Shown one piece after another: positions 8,337 to 16,864 of a DNA stretch of 64,000 nt. The first letter of the stretch is position 1, and each line of letters opens with the position of its first letter. The notes beneath the pieces were generated by a model. That model was not told the DNA's origin and did no database searches. It saw nothing but the letters and a program-made list of their open reading frames with translations. The stretch is from a bacterium (GTDB taxonomy: Bacteria; Desulfobacterota; DSWW01), in NCBI GenBank assembly GCA_028277985.1, contig JANQFG010000249.1, forward strand, positions 1-64,000, read 5' to 3'. A program made the position numbers and the translations under genes.

Positions 8337-10457
8337 ATGACAACAGCAGGAACGGTCGTGAAGTCGATCTGCCGCATGTGTCACGGGGTCTGCGGTGTGA
8401 ATATTCACGTGGAACAGGGCCGGGTGGTCAAGGTGACCGGCGACCCGGACCATCCGATGAGCAGAGGGTACATCTGTTCGAAGGGAAGGGCCTCGCCGGA
8501 GTTCCTTTACCATCCGGAGCGGCTGCAGTACCCGCTCAAACGGGCCGGGGCCAGGGGAGAAAACAAGTGGGAGCGCATAAGCTGGGATGAGGCGCTGGAC
8601 ACGACCGCAGAGCGCCTCCTTCATTTCAAGAACGAGCACGGCCCCGAGTCGGTGGCCCTCGCACTGGGGACCGGCCGCCCTTACATGTTCATGAGCCTTC
8701 GGTTCGCAAACGCTTTCGGCACTCCGAACGTGATCAGCTATGCTCACGCCTGTTACCTGCCGAGGGTGATGGCCTCAGCAGTGACCTGCGGTATGCACCT
8801 GCCGGTCTGCGATTTCTACGGCTTCGGGGGAGTGAAGCCCGCCCTTGTTCTTGTCTGGGGCTGCAACATCCAGGAAACGGGCTCTGCCGATGGCATGTGC
8901 GGGCCCATGGCGACTCGCGTGATTCGTAACGGCGCGCCTTCGATCGTCGTCGACCCCCGGAAGACGCCCCGCGCACAGAAGGCCGATCTGTGGGTCCAGG
9001 TGCGGCCCGGAACGGATGCGGCTCTCGCACTGGCGATGCTTCACGTGATCATAGAGGAGGGACTCTACGACAAGGAATTCGTGGAGAAATATACTGTCGG
9101 ATTCGACAGGCTGGTGGAGCGGGTAAAGGAGTACCCGCCGTCCCGGGGGGAAGAGATATCCTGGGTCCCCGAGGAGACGATCAGAGAAGCAGCCCGTCTC
9201 TATGCAACGACCAAGCCGGCCTGCATGCTTTGGGGAAACGGGCTGGATCAGAGCCCAAACTGTTTCCAGACGGCCCGTGCGCTCTTGATTCTCCGTGCCG
9301 TGACCGGAAACATCGACGTTCCCGGAGGAGACGTCTTCTGGGTTCCGCCCGAGAAGGTTTTTCAAACATCCCCCTTTGTCGAGCCGGAGAACACCCTGCT
9401 TGGGATGATGACGCCGGAGATGGCGGCGAAGAAGCTGGGCTATGGTGAGACCATTCCCCTGAACCCCGGGGTCCGTCATCCTGTCTTCTGGGATGCCGTG
9501 CTGGAGCAGAAGCCTTACCCGGTCAAGGCGCTTCTCGTCATGGGTACGAACCCCCTGCTGACGAGCAGTGCCCCCCTGAAGGGGGAGGAGGCACTGAAGA
9601 GACTTGACTTCTCCTGTTGCATCGACCTCTTCATGACGCCTACGGCACAACTGGCTGACATCGTGCTGCCCGCCGCAAGCTGGCTCGAACAGGACGATGT
9701 GGCGGATCTTCATTTCATCTGGTGCGTTGCAGCGCGGCAGAAGGTGGCGGAGATCGGAGAGTGCTGGGACGACAAGAAGATCCTCTTCGAGCTGGCCCGA
9801 AGGGTGGGCCTCGAGGAATTCTTCCCCTGGAAAGATGTTCGTGAGTGGTGTGATTCCGTTCTGGAGGGCGCCGGGATCGACCTCGAGTCCTTCAAGGAGA
9901 TCGGCCTGCTCCAGGGCGAGATGCGATACCGGAAGCACGAGACCGATGGGTTTCCGACCGCTTCAGGTAAGTTCGAGATCGCCTGCTCTGCCCTCGAGGT
10001 GATGGGACACGATCCGGTCCCGGACTATCTCGAGCCTCCGGAGAGCCCCTACAGCACACCGGACCTGTCCGAGAATTACCCGTTGATCGCCATCACCGGG
10101 GCCAAGATCGAGCCCTTCTTCCATACCGAGCTGCGACAGCTCGCCTCCCAGAGAGCGAGGAACCCGGACCCGCTCGTGGAATTGAATCCCGAAACGGCTG
10201 AGAGACTCTCGATCGCCGAAGGGGACTGGGTGTGGATCGAGTCACCGCGCGGAAAAATCCGTCAGCGCGCAAGACTGACTCACGGCATCGACCCGCGGGT
10301 TGTGTCCATTCAGCACGCATGGTGGTTTCCGGAACGGGAGCCCCCGGAATACGGCTGGAAGGAATCGAGCGCAAGCCTGCTCCTTGACCCACGTCCCGCG
10401 GATCCCATCTGGGGCTCCGAGCCCTGGAAGGGATTCCTCTGCAGGGTATACAAGTAG
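8337..10457 (+). CDS. molybdopterin oxidoreductase, DMSO-reductase family, cytoplasmic
   Basis: A 706-residue catalytic subunit of the formate dehydrogenase/DMSO reductase superfamily. The N-terminal [4Fe-4S] ligands are Cys12, Cys15, Cys19 and Cys47 (CRMCHGVC, GYICSKG). The rest shows the bis-MGD cofactor domains (VWGCNIQET, VDPRKT, MGTNPLLTSS) and the C-terminal dinucleotide-binding domain (LNPETAERLSIAEGDWV). Cys139 (HACYLPR) is a candidate metal ligand. There is no Tat signal, so it should work in the cytoplasm. No small Fe-S or membrane subunit is adjacent, as in acetylene hydratase or stand-alone BisC-type enzymes. Substrate cannot be assigned. ATG 8337 follows an AAAGGG site; in-frame TTG 8313 and ATG 8319 are less likely. 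Confidence 0.88.
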   Translation: MTTAGTVVKSICRMCHGVCGVNIHVEQGRVVKVTGDPDHPMSRGYICSKGRASPEFLYHPERLQYPLKRAGARGENKWERISWDEALDTTAERLLHFKNEHGPESVALALGTGRPYMFMSLRFANAFGTPNVISYAHACYLPRVMASAVTCGMHLPVCDFYGFGGVKPALVLVWGCNIQETGSADGMCGPMATRVIRNGAPSIVVDPRKTPRAQKADLWVQVRPGTDAALALAMLHVIIEEGLYDKEFVEKYTVGFDRLVERVKEYPPSRGEEISWVPEETIREAARLYATTKPACMLWGNGLDQSPNCFQTARALLILRAVTGNIDVPGGDVFWVPPEKVFQTSPFVEPENTLLGMMTPEMAAKKLGYGETIPLNPGVRHPVFWDAVLEQKPYPVKALLVMGTNPLLTSSAPLKGEEALKRLDFSCCIDLFMTPTAQLADIVLPAASWLEQDDVADLHFIWCVAARQKVAEIGECWDDKKILFELARRVGLEEFFPWKDVREWCDSVLEGAGIDLESFKEIGLLQGEMRYRKHETDGFPTASGKFEIACSALEVMGHDPVPDYLEPPESPYSTPDLSENYPLIAITGAKIEPFFHTELRQLASQRARNPDPLVELNPETAERLSIAEGDWVWIESPRGKIRQRARLTHGIDPRVVSIQHAWWFPEREPPEYGWKESSASLLLDPRPADPIWGSEPWKGFLCRVYK

Positions 10458-10529
10458 AGGACGAAACCCCGCGACTCGTCCTCGTCGTCGTCCTCGTCCT
10501 CGAAATCGGGCACGGGCACGGCCAAGAAA
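10458..10529. repeat. CGTCCTC-rich short tandem repeat
   Basis: After the oxidoreductase stop the sequence contains repeated CGTC/CTCGTC triplet-like units (cgtcctcgtcgtcgtcctcg and further copies) and then CACGGGCACGG. It does not encode a credible protein. It leads directly into the palindrome at 10530 and may belong to the same extragenic element. Confidence 0.4.
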
Positions 10530-10580
10530 AAAAAAGGGGACAGATCTATTTTTTCGAAAAATAGATCTGTCCCCTTTTTT
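10530..10580. repeat. perfect palindrome with GGGGACAGATCTATTTTT arms, possible bidirectional terminator
   Basis: Two 24-base arms (10530-10553 and 10557-10580) are exact inverted copies around a 3-base loop TCG. Each arm reads six A, then ggggacagatctattttt. The element lies between two convergent genes. Its A-tract, stem and T-tract arrangement could terminate transcription on both strands. Similar GGGGACAG palindromes are, to my knowledge, dispersed in many deltaproteobacterial genomes as REP-like elements. Confidence 0.8.
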
Positions 10581-10589
10581 CCTTTTTTT

Positions 10590-11435
10590 TCACCCTTCCT
10601 CTCCTACCTTCGCCTCCACGATACGGTACGTGCATTCCCCCAGGGGAGGTTGATAAGCCGACGTGTTGAGCTCGGCGAGGTCGAGTTCGTGAGCCTCATC
10701 GAAGCCGCAGCCTACGAGGAACCTGCGGGCATCGGCCACCCGCTCGAACAGCTGATCGTCGAATGAGCGGCCCACCATGCGGCCCAGGGTCCTGATGAAG
10801 GTATTCGTCAGGAAGGGGAGTTGCGGAAAGTTCTCCCGCGCATAGATATCCAGCAGGTATCGGCCGCCTCCGTGGGCAAGAAGCAGGGAGTGGATGTTCC
10901 GAAAGGCTTTCCGTTTCTCCGGCATGTTGAAGTAGTCGGTAACCCCTTCGGTAACCACCGCCACACGGTCGCCCGGCCTCGGCATCTCGGGCAGGGTCTT
11001 GCTGAAATCCTCGGCCAGCAGATCCACTGTTCCGAGAAAGTAGTTCGGGGGGTAAGGGAATCCGCCTAAAGCGCGCCTCTTCGCCGCCACCATGTTCGGA
11101 AGGTCCACCTCGATGTACCGGAGGTCCGGATCCGCAGAGGCAAACGCTATTCCCCGGGGCGAAAGCCCGGCTCCGATCTCGACGATGCAGGTGGGCCGGA
11201 TCTGCCGAAGTCTGGCCTCTTGGGCGTAGTGACGGACGAACAAATACTCATTGTGCAGACGAACGGCAGGGCCGAGAAACCCGAAGACGCGGAGCAGGGG
11301 CTCCATGGCCCTGAACATCAGCCGGCCTTGTTTCGTCTCGAACAGGTCCGCCTTGTCGAAGCGCGCCTCCACCCATGCGTGGGAAGTGAAGTAGGCCGGT
11401 ATTCCGATTCGCTGATTGCCTTCTGTGGGTTTCAT
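10590..11435 (-). CDS. leucine carboxyl methyltransferase-like (Ppm1/Tcmp family) methyltransferase
   Basis: A 281-residue SAM-dependent methyltransferase. The SAM-binding motif I is VEIGAGLSPRGIAFA, followed by the acidic strand end YIEVDLP and VAVVTEGVTDYF. These match the Ppm1/Tcmp/OlnO branch, which includes leucine carboxyl methyltransferases and polyketide O-methyltransferases. Bacterial members generally methylate small-molecule carboxyl or hydroxyl groups, and the substrate here is unknown. The start is placed at ATG 11435, 15 bases after the stop of the aldo/keto-reductase-like gene and behind a GGGGTGA site; a GTG at 11447 is an alternative. The longer open frame reaching 11669 is a shadow of the upstream gene. 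Confidence 0.75.
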   Translation of the reverse strand: MKPTEGNQRIGIPAYFTSHAWVEARFDKADLFETKQGRLMFRAMEPLLRVFGFLGPAVRLHNEYLFVRHYAQEARLRQIRPTCIVEIGAGLSPRGIAFASADPDLRYIEVDLPNMVAAKRRALGGFPYPPNYFLGTVDLLAEDFSKTLPEMPRPGDRVAVVTEGVTDYFNMPEKRKAFRNIHSLLLAHGGGRYLLDIYARENFPQLPFLTNTFIRTLGRMVGRSFDDQLFERVADARRFLVGCGFDEAHELDLAELNTSAYQPPLGECTYRIVEAKVGEEG

Positions 11436-11449
11436 TCTATCGTTCACCC

Positions 11450-12286
11450 CTAGGACCACGGGCGAATGGTCATCATTCCGGATAGCTGCGCCTTTACCGG
11501 GTTCACGTTCTTGTAGACGTGGTCCCCGATCCGACGCATGCGCTCCTGCTCCTCTTCGCTCATCGGCCCCAGCTCCAGCGCCTCCAAGTCCTCCTGCAGT
11601 TGCATCATGCTGTTCGGGCCACACACGGCCAAATGGACCTTCGGATGTGCAAGTACGAATCGGTAGCAATCGGCAGCAGAGGGTGGTGGTTCGCCGGCCG
11701 GCATATTGGAGGATTTCATCAGGGATCCCCAGCGGGTGTTCGTAAAGGAGACCACACCGGGACTGTTCTGTTCGGGCAGTTGATCGAAAACCTCCCTTTC
11801 CGCTCCCCGGTGGGCGGCATTGTACCGGACGTGGAAAATGTCGATTCGCTTGTCCTTTTCAAGCTCCGGGAACAGGTGGCGATCGTGAGCGGACAAGGCG
11901 GAGAATCGAACGAGACCGTCCCCCTTCAGCCTGGAAACCTGGTCGATCAACTCGACATCAGGCTTCTTGTTGTGCCAGCCGAGGAGCAGCACGTCGAGAT
12001 AATCGATGCCGAGTTGCTTGAGGCTTTTCTGCACCTCCTTTGATAATTTTGACGGGCTGCGGGTTGTAGTATGTGCAACGATGACGAGGTCGTCTCGCTT
12101 TCTTCTCGCCGCGCTCCGGATTCCCCGGCCCATCTTCTTGGTCTTCAAGGCTCCCCAGTAAAGGTAGTTCACGCCTCTATCCACCGCCTCTTCCACCATG
12201 GCCTCGTTCGTGCCGTAGCTCGAGGCGATCCCTATTGGGCTGACCGACAGCCCGGTCCGTCCAAGCGTCACCCTCTCGAATCCCAT
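11450..12286 (-). CDS. aldo/keto reductase-fold protein with degenerate active site
   Basis: A 278-residue TIM-barrel protein. The N-terminus (FERVTLGRTGLSVSPIGIASS) is typical of aldo/keto reductases, as are KSLKQLGIDYLDVLLLGWH and the C-terminal LAVCGPNSMMQLQEDL. The expected catalytic residues are hard to find: the usual DTAxxYG is replaced by YLYWGALKTKK, the Lys-containing strand reads VIVAHTTT, and the His of LLLHW reads LLLGWHN. The protein may be a diverged reductase or a non-catalytic relative. ATG 12286 is chosen because AAAGGAGGG lies just upstream. It probably forms a two-gene operon with the methyltransferase. Confidence 0.75.
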   Translation of the reverse strand: MGFERVTLGRTGLSVSPIGIASSYGTNEAMVEEAVDRGVNYLYWGALKTKKMGRGIRSAARRKRDDLVIVAHTTTRSPSKLSKEVQKSLKQLGIDYLDVLLLGWHNKKPDVELIDQVSRLKGDGLVRFSALSAHDRHLFPELEKDKRIDIFHVRYNAAHRGAEREVFDQLPEQNSPGVVSFTNTRWGSLMKSSNMPAGEPPPSAADCYRFVLAHPKVHLAVCGPNSMMQLQEDLEALELGPMSEEEQERMRRIGDHVYKNVNPVKAQLSGMMTIRPWS

Positions 12287-12520
12287 GGGCTCTCCCTCCT
12301 TTCCTGCGCGGTCCGAATCTCGGACGAGTATAGAAACCGGCGCCTTCGCGGTCAATGAACCCCCGATCCGGAAAACACTTGCCATTTTCACCCTGTTTCG
12401 CTAACAGTACGTTGCTGGGGTTCTGTCCCGCTGCCCGGGCCCCTCTTTGCTTGGACAGGCAGCGGGGACGGGCACACGAGGTAATCCCTCGGCTGCAGAT
12501 GCTTCTCTGGGGAGAAAGAC

Positions 12521-13234
12521 ATGCCTTTCGGATCGGCGGCGCCAAGGTGGCTGTTTTCGAGGGAAAGGAGATTCTTCTACTTATTGATCTTTCTTATGGT
12601 CCTCCTCTTCCTCGGCCCGTTCTTGCAGGCGGACGGCGAGGGCTTCACGTTCTACGATCTTCTGGCCACCGCAGTGCTGGTCGTTGGCGCTTATTCGGCG
12701 AGCGGGAAGCTGTCCTCTCTCGTGATCGCCTCGGCAATCTTCGTGCCTGCCGTGGCTCTGATCTGGCTGGACCACTTCGACCCATCCACCTCCTATGCCA
12801 TGGCGCGGCACATTCTCTGGATCCTGTTCTTCTCCTACATTGCTCTCACACTCCTGGTCCACGCGCTCAGGGCGGAGCGGGTGACCTTCGATAAGATCTG
12901 CGCCGCCCTCTGCTCCTATCTCCTGATCGGGACGGTCTTCGCGACCCTCTATTCCTTGCTGGAGTTCCTGGATCCGGGCACGTTCCTCGCAGGCGGCGAG
13001 GTCATCCCTCAAGGGGATCCCAGGGCATTCTATGGGTCCGGTATGGGGCAGGCAATCTACTTCAGCTTCACCACCCTGACCACCCTCGGGTACGGCGACC
13101 TCACAGGAGGGACCGCGGTAGCAAAGAACCTCTCCGTTTTGGAGGCGATCATCGGCCAGATCTATCTCGTCGTCCTCGTGGCCCGACTCGTGGGCCTGGA
13201 AATCTCGCACTCATCTGCGAAAGAATCATCCTGA
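12521..13234 (+). CDS. ion-channel (two-pore-helix K+ channel type) membrane protein
   Basis: A 237-residue inner-membrane protein with about five or six hydrophobic helices (around 18-36, 47-60, 64-84, 96-117, 126-148 and 205-228). The selectivity filter TLGYGD at 188-193 sits in a pore loop preceded by a FSFTTLTT pore helix, the K+-selective signature of the Ion_trans_2 family. There is no charged S4-like voltage sensor and no cytoplasmic RCK/TrkA_N domain after the last helix, so gating is unclear. GGGGAGAAAGAC precedes the ATG. It stands alone between the AKR-like gene (divergent) and the efflux operon. Confidence 0.8.
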   Translation: MPFGSAAPRWLFSRERRFFYLLIFLMVLLFLGPFLQADGEGFTFYDLLATAVLVVGAYSASGKLSSLVIASAIFVPAVALIWLDHFDPSTSYAMARHILWILFFSYIALTLLVHALRAERVTFDKICAALCSYLLIGTVFATLYSLLEFLDPGTFLAGGEVIPQGDPRAFYGSGMGQAIYFSFTTLTTLGYGDLTGGTAVAKNLSVLEAIIGQIYLVVLVARLVGLEISHSSAKESS

Positions 13235-13325
13235 GCCGCGGGCCGAGCGAACAAGATTTTCGATACTCAACCCATCGAATTTGCTTCAAATAGACGTCTA
13301 GACCCATTTCAGGGGAGAATCCCAG

Positions 13326-15665
13326 ATGATGAACTCAGCAAGAGCGGTGTGGGTGATGGCCTGTTTCTTTCTGCTTGTGACCATACCCCAGGTGGGGATG
13401 GCCGGACAGGTCACGATTGCCGTGGTCCAGGACGGGCCTTCCGAGGAGAATGCGATCCTCGGCTTGATCGAGCCTGAACTGAAACACCTCGTTGGCCGGT
13501 CGGCAGACGTTGTCTTCAAAACGGGGCCCGCCTTTGATGCCCGATGGGAGGCCGGGCGATTCCGAAAAGTGATCGAGAACGCCATGAGAGACAGGCAGGT
13601 CGACCTGGTTCTCGGGATCGGCGCCCTGGTGACCCAGGAGGCGGCCAGGCCGGATTTCAAGTTGCGCAAGCCCTTTGTCAGCGCCACGGCCCTGAACGGC
13701 GATGTGCCCAAGCTCCCCTATTCCGAACAAGATCACACGCTCAAAAAGAATCTGAGCGTGGTGATCATCCCCCAGAGGGCGGTCAAGGACGTGGAGACCT
13801 TCCAGAAGATGATCCGGTTCAAGCGCCTGCACGTGGGACTGGACGACGTGGAGGTCCTCAATCTCTCCGAACTGGAGCCCACCATAGAGGCGTATTCGAA
13901 GCAGCTGGGCGTGGAAATCGTGTCCTTCCCGGTTACATCGGACCCGGAGGAGACCCTTGCCAGGCTGCCCGTGGATGTGGAGGCCTTCTACCTGGTTGCT
14001 CTGGGCCGTATGCCCGGCCATGCCAGGAAGGTCCTGATCGACGGGCTAAACGCCCGGAAGGTCCCGACCTTCAGTAACTTGGGCCCCAGGGACGTCGAAA
14101 TGGGCGCCTTGGCCACCCTGAAGCCGGACTTTCGACAGCAGACGGTCCGTCGGGTGGCCCTGAATCTCTTTCATCTGATCAGAGGACAATCTGCAAAGAC
14201 ACTGCCCGTCTTTCTATTGGTCGACTCCAAACTCCTGATCAACGCCCAGACCGCCGTCGATATCGGCTATCGGCCGGACTACGAGACCCGGATATACGCC
14301 TCCTTCATCAACGAGCAAGCCTTTGAAAGGGGTGCGCAACCCCTCGATTTGCGCGAGGTGCTCCGAATCGCAGAAGAGGGAAACACCTTCCTCACGATCA
14401 GCGACGCTGAGGTGGAGACCGCAAGGCGGGACAGGGAGGTCTCCCGAAGCCCTCTGCTGCCCCAGGTGCTCGCCCGAGGAAGCTACAATCACAACGACCT
14501 GGACAGCGATGTGCGGCTGCTGCCGAACAATCGGGGTATTGCAGGGGTCTCGCTCCAGCAGATGGTCTTTGACGACAGGCGGATCAGCGACTACCGTTCC
14601 TCGGGCCGGATCTACGATGCGGCCCAGTACCGCCGCGAGACCGACCTGTACGACGTCTTTTCCGATGCTGAGCAGGCCTACCTTCTCCACGTGCAGGCCC
14701 GGCTCCTCTATCTCGTACAACTCTCCAACCTGAGGCTCAGCCTGGGGAATCTCGACATCGCACAGATGCGTGTGGACGCCGGAATTTCCGGCAGGGACGA
14801 GGTCTACCGGTGGGAGGCCCAGGTGGCCGAGCAGAGGGCCTTGCTCCTGGCAAGAGAATCCGAGGTCGAGGCGACGAGGATCGCACTCAATCAGGTGCTC
14901 GGCACAGACCAGGGAGCTGCGTGGAGGCCGGAGGCGATCGAGGTGGACCCGGAGGTATTCTATTTTCTCCGGGGGAAGCTGGGTTTCACGACCGGAGAGT
15001 CGCCGGTCGTCTTCGACGCCTTCCGCAAAGCAGCCGTGAGCATCGCGGAGGAGCGCGCGCCGGAAATCAAACTCCTGGACGAGACCATCGATGCCCAGCA
15101 GATCCAGGTGGGACAACGCAAGCGGAGTTTCATCGTACCGAGTGTGAACGCGAATCTCTCCTACGACCGGAATTTCTGGCAGTCACCCGATGACCCGGAC
15201 ATTGGAGACAGGACGTTCCTCGTGGACGTGACGGCCACACTGCCGATCTTCGAAGGGACGCGGAGGATTTACGACCTGAAACGGGAGCAGTCGGTCCTGA
15301 ACGAGCTCAATCGGAGGAGGGCACTGGCAAGAGAGCTGGTGGAAAGAGAAACCCGAACCGCTCTCCAACTCATGGGAAGCTCTTTCCCGAACATCCGGAT
15401 AACACGAACGGCCGAAGAGAATGCCCGGAAGAACCTGGAGATCGTTCGGGAGAAGTACTCCCAGGGTATCGTGAACATCACGGACCTGTTGGAAGCCCAG
15501 AATGCGAGCTTTGCCGCAGAGCAGGCCGCTACGTCCGCAGTCTACCGGTTCATGATCGATCTCGTTGCGTTTCAAAGGTCCATCTCCTTCTTCGAGGACG
15601 CGAAGACAGCCGAGGAGATCGACGCCCTCGTGAACGAATTCCGCCGGAGGATGGGAATGCCGTAG
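13326..15665 (+). CDS. TolC-family outer-membrane efflux protein fused to a periplasmic-binding-like domain
   Basis: A 779-residue exported protein with a signal peptide ending near residue 26 (GMAG). Residues 27-330 resemble the ABC_sub_bind/TrpX-type periplasmic binding fold (VTIAVVQDGPS, DLVLGIGALVTQEA, FVSATAL, AFYLVALGRM, VPTFSNLG). From about 340 the chain is a TolC/OEP domain with two coiled-coil repeats (DAEVETARRDREVSRSPLLP, and after 560 LLDETIDAQQIQVGQRKRSF), ending in NITDLLEAQNASF. Ordinary TolC proteins are 420-500 residues. It is the first gene of the RND operon, 55 bases before the adaptor. The extra domain may sense or bind a substrate. ATG 13326 and ATG 13329 are both possible. 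Confidence 0.85.
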   Translation: MMNSARAVWVMACFFLLVTIPQVGMAGQVTIAVVQDGPSEENAILGLIEPELKHLVGRSADVVFKTGPAFDARWEAGRFRKVIENAMRDRQVDLVLGIGALVTQEAARPDFKLRKPFVSATALNGDVPKLPYSEQDHTLKKNLSVVIIPQRAVKDVETFQKMIRFKRLHVGLDDVEVLNLSELEPTIEAYSKQLGVEIVSFPVTSDPEETLARLPVDVEAFYLVALGRMPGHARKVLIDGLNARKVPTFSNLGPRDVEMGALATLKPDFRQQTVRRVALNLFHLIRGQSAKTLPVFLLVDSKLLINAQTAVDIGYRPDYETRIYASFINEQAFERGAQPLDLREVLRIAEEGNTFLTISDAEVETARRDREVSRSPLLPQVLARGSYNHNDLDSDVRLLPNNRGIAGVSLQQMVFDDRRISDYRSSGRIYDAAQYRRETDLYDVFSDAEQAYLLHVQARLLYLVQLSNLRLSLGNLDIAQMRVDAGISGRDEVYRWEAQVAEQRALLLARESEVEATRIALNQVLGTDQGAAWRPEAIEVDPEVFYFLRGKLGFTTGESPVVFDAFRKAAVSIAEERAPEIKLLDETIDAQQIQVGQRKRSFIVPSVNANLSYDRNFWQSPDDPDIGDRTFLVDVTATLPIFEGTRRIYDLKREQSVLNELNRRRALARELVERETRTALQLMGSSFPNIRITRTAEENARKNLEIVREKYSQGIVNITDLLEAQNASFAAEQAATSAVYRFMIDLVAFQRSISFFEDAKTAEEIDALVNEFRRRMGMP

Positions 15666-15720
15666 CCGCTTGGTCCTGATGCAATGTAAGGAATACTCAG
15701 ATAGGAAAGGAGATGGGCTG

Positions 15721-16818
15721 ATGAGGAATCACAGGTTTTCATTTGACTCGGTTTGCAGGGTCTGGGTCTGCCTCCTGGTCTCTTCGGTGCTGACGGTCGG
15801 AGGCTGTGGCAAGAAGGAGGTGGAGGAGCCGGCTCCCGTGGTCAGGCCCGTGAAGGTCTTCTCCGTAGGAGGCATGGAGTCCGGGAAACTCACCTTTCCG
15901 GGGACCGTCGAAGCCGGTGAAAAGGCCGCCATGAGCTTCCGAGTATCCGGCCGCCTGATCGAGCTGCCGATCAAGGAGGGGCAGGACGTGGAAAAGGGGG
16001 CGCTGATCGGGAGGCTGGATCCGAAGGACTACCAGATTGCCGTGAACGCAGCCCAGGCCGAATACCAGAAGGCCGAAGCGGACTACAGGCGCTATCAGAC
16101 ACTCTACGAAAAGGACGCCGTGCCTGTGGCGGACTTCGATTTCCGCCGTTCCCAGAGGGACGTGAAGAAGGCCCAACTGGACGAGGCAAAGAAGAATCTC
16201 AGCTACACCTACCTGAGGGCCCCTTTTGCCGGGAGTATCGGGAACCGGTACGTAGAGAACTTCATGGACGTGAAGGCGAACGAGGTGATCGTGGACCTGA
16301 ACGACGTGACCAAGGTGGAGATCAAGATCGACGTTCCGGAGAGAATCATCAAGGGCGTGAACGCCGGCATGAAAGCCGATCCCTATGCCGTGTTCGAAAC
16401 GGCACCGGGCAAGAAGTTCCCTTTGACGGTGAAGGAGGTGAGCAACCGGGCCGACCCTGCTACCCAGACCTTCAAGGCGACCCTCGTGATGCCGCAACCT
16501 GACGCGGTGACGCTCCTGCCGGGGATGACCGCTCAGGTGGAGATCTGGGTTTCCGAGGCGGATGAGGCTGGAAAGAAGCTGCAGGATATCATCATTCCCG
16601 CCATAGCGGTCATGGGGGACGAGGGGGGCAACCAGTACGTTTGGGTCGTGAAGTCGGATGAGAAGACGGTTCACAAGAGGGAAGTGAAGGTCGGGGAGAT
16701 GGTCGGAACCGAGGATATTCACATCACCGGGGGGCTCGAGGTCGGCGAGCAAGTCGTCGTGGCCGGGATGACGAAGCTCTTCGAAGGAATGGAAGTCAGA
16801 ATCTGGGAAGAGAAGTAA
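15721..16818 (+). CDS. RND efflux periplasmic adaptor (membrane fusion protein), lipoprotein
   Basis: A 365-residue adaptor that bridges the inner-membrane RND pump and the outer-membrane TolC duct. It has a signal peptide with lipobox Cys (VGGC) near residue 27. The paired lipoyl half-motifs (GRLIELPIKEGQDVEKGALIG and LRAPFAGSIG) flank an alpha-helical hairpin (AAQAEYQKAEADYRRYQTLY), followed by a beta-barrel and a membrane-proximal domain. The start at 15721 is chosen because AAAGGAG lies 9 bases upstream and it gives a clean signal peptide. Neighbours on both sides complete a tripartite pump. Confidence 0.92.
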   Translation: MRNHRFSFDSVCRVWVCLLVSSVLTVGGCGKKEVEEPAPVVRPVKVFSVGGMESGKLTFPGTVEAGEKAAMSFRVSGRLIELPIKEGQDVEKGALIGRLDPKDYQIAVNAAQAEYQKAEADYRRYQTLYEKDAVPVADFDFRRSQRDVKKAQLDEAKKNLSYTYLRAPFAGSIGNRYVENFMDVKANEVIVDLNDVTKVEIKIDVPERIIKGVNAGMKADPYAVFETAPGKKFPLTVKEVSNRADPATQTFKATLVMPQPDAVTLLPGMTAQVEIWVSEADEAGKKLQDIIIPAIAVMGDEGGNQYVWVVKSDEKTVHKREVKVGEMVGTEDIHITGGLEVGEQVVVAGMTKLFEGMEVRIWEEK

Positions 16819-16864
16819 CCTCGGAACAGCGGGCCGACCGAAACCCGAACAGGGAAGATGACCC

